DNA of 8,514 nucleotides from Thermotogaceae bacterium. GTDB lineage: Bacteria; Thermotogota; Thermotogae; Thermotogales; Thermotogaceae. Shown here piece after piece: positions 5,729-8,514 of this stretch (position 1 is its first letter; each line of letters starts with the position of its first letter). The stretch lies in assembly GCA_027038385.1 (NCBI GenBank), contig JALVXE010000150.1, positions 1 through 8,514 of the forward strand, read 5' to 3'. The notes beneath the pieces are model-generated. The model searched no databases. It saw only the letters and a program-made list of their open reading frames with translations, and had not been told where the DNA came from. The position numbers and the translations under genes were made by a program.

Positions 5729-6908
5729 TCTCAAGCACCCCATTAGCTAAGATTTTAGAAAGCTCAACGGAGTTGGCTTCAAAAATGTCTTCTGGAACTC
5801 TCTGACCGTTTGTGACGTATATTATTGGAAGGTCCGAGTGAAGTGGAACGTTTATAAAATGCCCGTAAGAAGAGGTCTCATCCATCTTTGTGAGTATAAC
5901 ATGTGTCGGGTTCACAATCTTAAACTTCCTTATGATATCCTTCACGTCCAAGAGACGGTAGTTCATTCCCAAGACCAGGAATATCTTGTCCGGTTTCACC
6001 ATGTCCACTATAACTTTCAACTCACCCATCTGTATGTCGTTTTTCTGACTCCTCCCAGCCGTGTCCATCAATATCGTTTCGTAGTCGATCATGGCGTTGA
6101 GTGCCATGCCCGCTTCCTGTGGTGTGTACGCAACCCTTATCGGGATGTCCATTATCGAAGCGTACGTTTTGAGCTGATCCGCCGCGGCTATCCTGTACGT
6201 GTCGAATGTAAGTATCGCCACACTCTTTTTAAGCTCCAATTTGAGCTTTGCTGCGATCTTTGCGAGTGTTGTTGTCTTTCCAACACCCGTCGGACCTACA
6301 AAGAGGATCTTACCAGACAAGTTTGCATCCTCAGTCTTTATGAACGGGACGAGGTACTCCGCCAATTTGTACTTGAATTCCTTCGCCTCAGGATCTACAT
6401 CACCGTAGGTTATCCTCAAGTACTCTATCACTTTCGTTATCACATCGTTGTCTATCTCCTGTCTTCTCATGCCGTTGACGACCGTCCTTATACCTGGGGG
6501 TATCTCGTTCCTCCCAGAAACAACCATACTCTTGAGCTCTGAGATCATATCTTTTATCTTCATCAGTTCTTCCTCAACGCTTCCTGAAGGTGGTGAGGCC
6601 ACTGAAGGCACATTCAACCCAGAAGATTGAGATTGAGTCTGACGAGACGCTCTGTTTCTCATCAGAATCTCTTGGAGTTTGTATATATCCTCTCTGGACA
6701 CCGTTCTCGGCCTTTCAACTTTTTTCTTTTTCTTATCCTCATCTTCAACGACTGCAGTAACCTCGAAGTAGGTCTTGGCACCAAGACCTAAGAATCCCCC
6801 TTTTTTTATCTTCCTCGTGTTCAAAATGACCGCGTCATCCCCCAGCTCCTCTTTTATCATCCTCATGGCTTCTCTAACGTCCTTCACGACGTATTTTTTC
6901 ACCTTCAC
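5721..6908 (-). CDS. flhF: Flagellar biosynthesis GTPase FlhF (SRP-type)
   Basis: FlhF is the third SRP-family GTPase (with Ffh and FtsY). It marks the site of flagellar assembly and works with FlhG at the cytoplasmic membrane face. The 395 residues show the usual three parts. An N-terminal B domain (about 1-140) starts with KKYVVKDVREAM and contains GGFLGLGAKTYFEV. An N domain covers about 145-195, and a G domain about 198-395. G-box elements are all present: GPTGVGKTTT (205-214), DTYRIAAADQL (236-246), DTAGR (282-286), TKMDE (340-344) and TNGQ (366-369). The B domain has a Lys-rich stretch (about 59-64) and a Gln/Ser-rich linker (about 86-110), probably flexible. The start is GTG at 6908, overlapping the flhA stop by 4 nt (GTGA), with GGTGAGAT just upstream acting as SD. 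The 3' end overlaps flhG. Confidence 0.97.
   Translation of the reverse strand: MKVKKYVVKDVREAMRMIKEELGDDAVILNTRKIKKGGFLGLGAKTYFEVTAVVEDEDKKKKKVERPRTVSREDIYKLQEILMRNRASRQTQSQSSGLNVPSVASPPSGSVEEELMKIKDMISELKSMVVSGRNEIPPGIRTVVNGMRRQEIDNDVITKVIEYLRITYGDVDPEAKEFKYKLAEYLVPFIKTEDANLSGKILFVGPTGVGKTTTLAKIAAKLKLELKKSVAILTFDTYRIAAADQLKTYASIMDIPIRVAYTPQEAGMALNAMIDYETILMDTAGRSQKNDIQMGELKVIVDMVKPDKIFLVLGMNYRLLDVKDIIRKFKIVNPTHVILTKMDETSSYGHFINVPLHSDLPIIYVTNGQRVPEDIFEANSVELSKILANGVLENV
5736..5741 (-). promoter_or_regulatory. Shine-Dalgarno site that decides the flhG start
   Basis: It reads GGGGTG on the minus strand, 7 nt before ATG 5728. The alternative in-frame ATG at 5743 overlaps this site and has no SD of its own upstream, so the shorter form is preferred. 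Confidence 0.6.
6769..6790. repeat. Perfect 10-bp inverted repeat with 2-nt spacer inside flhF
   Basis: The plus strand reads TAGGTCTTGG, then CA, then CCAAGACCTA, a perfect palindrome over its arms. It lies within flhF in the codons for the LGLGAKTY part of the B domain. It could fold into a hairpin in the mRNA but has no T-run directly after it on the minus strand, so it is not a terminator for this operon. Confidence 0.7.
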
Positions 6909-8514
6909 AATCTCACCACACCTTCAACTTGGAGAGATATGTCATCGGGTATCTCCTCATAGGCTATGACCGGAACGTTCGGAACAAACCTGTATATGAG
7001 TTTTGAAAGGTACAGCCTCAAAGCTCCGGACGTTACTACCACTGGAGAAAATCCCTTTCTCATCATATCCTCAAGTTCTGCCGAAAGCTTGTCTACGAAC
7101 TCTCTCAAAATGTCCGGATTCATAGCTATCGTTCTGTCTTCCCCTTCGCCCGTTATCGACTCGGAAAGCTGCCTCTCAAGATTTGAATCTATCGCAACTG
7201 CGTGTATTTTACCGTCATCCGCAAGAAGTTGCCCAACTATCTGACGTCTCAGCGCCCTTCTCACCTGCTCGGTTAGGTAATCCAGATCTTTCACATTTTC
7301 CCCATATTCTAACAGCGTTTCGAATATAAGCGGTAAACTCCTTATGGACACTCCCTCTCTCAACAGATTCTGAAGCACCTTTCTCACTTCCGATTCTTTG
7401 AGAACGTTTGGTATCAGGTCATCCACGAGTTTCGGCATCTTCTGCCTCAGACCTTCAACTAAGAGCTCGAATTCCCTTACTCCGAGGAGTTCATGTGCGT
7501 GTCTCTTAAGAACCTCCGTTAGGTGGGTTGCAAAGACCGTTGGAGGATCGACTATGGTGTATCCAAGCCGCTGCGCTTCGTCCTTCAAACTCTCATCTAT
7601 CCAGTAAGCTTCAAGACCGAACGCCGGCTCTTTGGTCGGAACTCCAGCTATCTTCCCGCTTACCATACCTGGATTTATAGCCAATAGCCTGTTGGGCATA
7701 AGTTCGTATTTCGCAACCTCTGCACCTCTTATCTTTATAACGTACTCGTTCGGTTTGAGAAGGATGCTATCCCTTATCCTGATAGGAGAAACCACAAGTC
7801 CCATTTCGAACGCAAGCTGCTTTCTAACCATCGTGATCCTCTCCAAAAGGTCACCACCCTGAGAAGGATCCGCAAGGGGTATCAGACCGTACCCAATTTC
7901 AACCTCCACAGTATCAGATTCTATTACCTCAGCAACCTCTTCCGGTGTAGACAAAACCGGTCCCGTTGGGACCTCCATCTCCTCTTCCGGACCGGCACCG
8001 GCCAAAGCCTCCTGTGGAACACCTCTTGAGGCATACCAAGCTGCGAATATGAAGAGGCTCCCAACTATAGCAGTCGTCAGTGGAAGTGGTGTCAAGAAAC
8101 CGAGAAGCAACAAAACTCCACCTGTCAGGTACAAAACTTTGGTCTCCTTGCCGAGCTCACTGACCATCTCTTTACCGAAGTTATCCTGAGACGCGGCTCG
8201 CGAGACTATTATTCCAGTTGCGGTCGAAACCATCAACGCTGGTATTTGGCTGACGAGTCCATCACCAACGGTCAGAAGGGTGTAAACTTGTGCCGCCTGA
8301 GAAACTGAAAGTTTGTGCTGAATCATCCCTATCACGAGCCCACCTATTATGTTGACGAAGGTTATTATTATGCTCGCTATTGCATCTCCCCTAACGAACT
8401 TGCTAGCTCCATCCATCGCCCCGTAAAAATCAGCTTCCCTTCTTATATCCTCTCTCCTCTTTCTGGCCTCCTCCTCCGTTATGAGTCCTGCGTTCAGGTC
8501 GGCATCTACACTCA
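6905..8514 (-). CDS. flhA: Flagellar export gate protein FlhA, C-terminal 535 residues (5' end off window)
   Basis: FlhA is the integral membrane export-gate component of the flagellar type III secretion system; its C-terminal domain docks export chaperones and substrates. The frame is open to the right edge (first full codon at 8512). The fragment begins with SVDADLNAGLITEEEA, the end of the FHIPEP-family signature block, then ADFYGAMDGASKFVRGDAI, which is highly typical of FlhA. Hydrophobic segments follow at about fragment residues 44-63, 77-103 and 124-161. A linker rich in Glu/Pro leads to the soluble domain (about 162-535), beginning near IEVGYGLIPLADP-type sequence and containing KQLAFEMGLVVSPIRIRD. 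The ATG at 8416 is internal, not the start. About 150 N-terminal residues should lie to the right, given usual lengths near 680-700. It overlaps the flhF GTG start by 4 nt. Confusion with virulence-type InvA/LcrD homologues is unlikely next to flhF and flhG. Confidence 0.97.
   Translation of the reverse strand, partial: SVDADLNAGLITEEEARKRREDIRREADFYGAMDGASKFVRGDAIASIIITFVNIIGGLVIGMIQHKLSVSQAAQVYTLLTVGDGLVSQIPALMVSTATGIIVSRAASQDNFGKEMVSELGKETKVLYLTGGVLLLLGFLTPLPLTTAIVGSLFIFAAWYASRGVPQEALAGAGPEEEMEVPTGPVLSTPEEVAEVIESDTVEVEIGYGLIPLADPSQGGDLLERITMVRKQLAFEMGLVVSPIRIRDSILLKPNEYVIKIRGAEVAKYELMPNRLLAINPGMVSGKIAGVPTKEPAFGLEAYWIDESLKDEAQRLGYTIVDPPTVFATHLTEVLKRHAHELLGVREFELLVEGLRQKMPKLVDDLIPNVLKESEVRKVLQNLLREGVSIRSLPLIFETLLEYGENVKDLDYLTEQVRRALRRQIVGQLLADDGKIHAVAIDSNLERQLSESITGEGEDRTIAMNPDILREFVDKLSAELEDMMRKGFSPVVVTSGALRLYLSKLIYRFVPNVPVIAYEEIPDDISLQVEGVVRL

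Noticed and set aside
5729..5743. Upstream ATG as the flhG start
   Set aside because: No SD precedes it, while GGGGTG is well placed for ATG 5728, and the shorter protein begins with the expected DQA motif.
5838..6542. Long open frame on the plus strand (about 234 codons)
   Set aside because: It is antisense to the flhF G domain, whose GTP-binding motifs are all intact, and its translation is His/Tyr/Arg-rich with no recognisable domain.
6769..6807. Hairpin followed by a T-run as an intrinsic terminator on the plus strand
   Set aside because: There is a gap of several bases before the T-run, no plus-strand gene upstream, and the sequence encodes a conserved part of FlhF.

Overview
The window reads as a fragment of a Thermotogota (Thermotogales-type) chromosome. 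The best evidence is CheD and CheC, which resemble the Thermotoga maritima proteins closely as I recall them: CheD has the same catalytic Cys/His/Thr layout and a near-matching C-terminus. Arginine codons are mostly AGA/AGG, ATA is frequent for isoleucine, and Lys/Glu content is high, all usual for thermophiles. CheC differs enough from T. maritima that I would not name the genus.

All genes lie on the minus strand and are packed end to end. From right to left the order is flhA (5' end off the window), flhF, flhG, two consecutive PilZ-domain genes, cheC, cheD, a sigma-28 gene (fliA), three unrecognised genes (103, 157 and 232 codons), and a deoxynucleoside kinase-like gene that runs off the left edge. 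Neighbouring genes overlap by up to 16 nt or are separated by at most 9 nt. There is no gap of even 20 bases, and I see no internal promoter, terminator, RNA gene, mobile element or CRISPR array. Several start codons are GTG or TTG, and start sites are best chosen from Shine-Dalgarno (SD) matches at flhG, cheC and the first PilZ gene.

The genes form one motility program. FlhA is the export gate of the flagellar secretion apparatus. FlhF and FlhG are the GTPase/ATPase pair that sets flagellar site and number. The two PilZ proteins are predicted c-di-GMP receptors that could modulate the motor. CheC and CheD are chemotaxis adaptation proteins (CheY-P phosphatase and receptor deamidase). Sigma-28 drives late flagellar and chemotaxis genes. 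The distal part (bases 1-1830) is the least explained: three genes of unknown function follow the sigma factor and lead without a break into a nucleotide-salvage-type kinase. It is the best place to look for something undescribed. I did not find strong evidence of a wholly new system.
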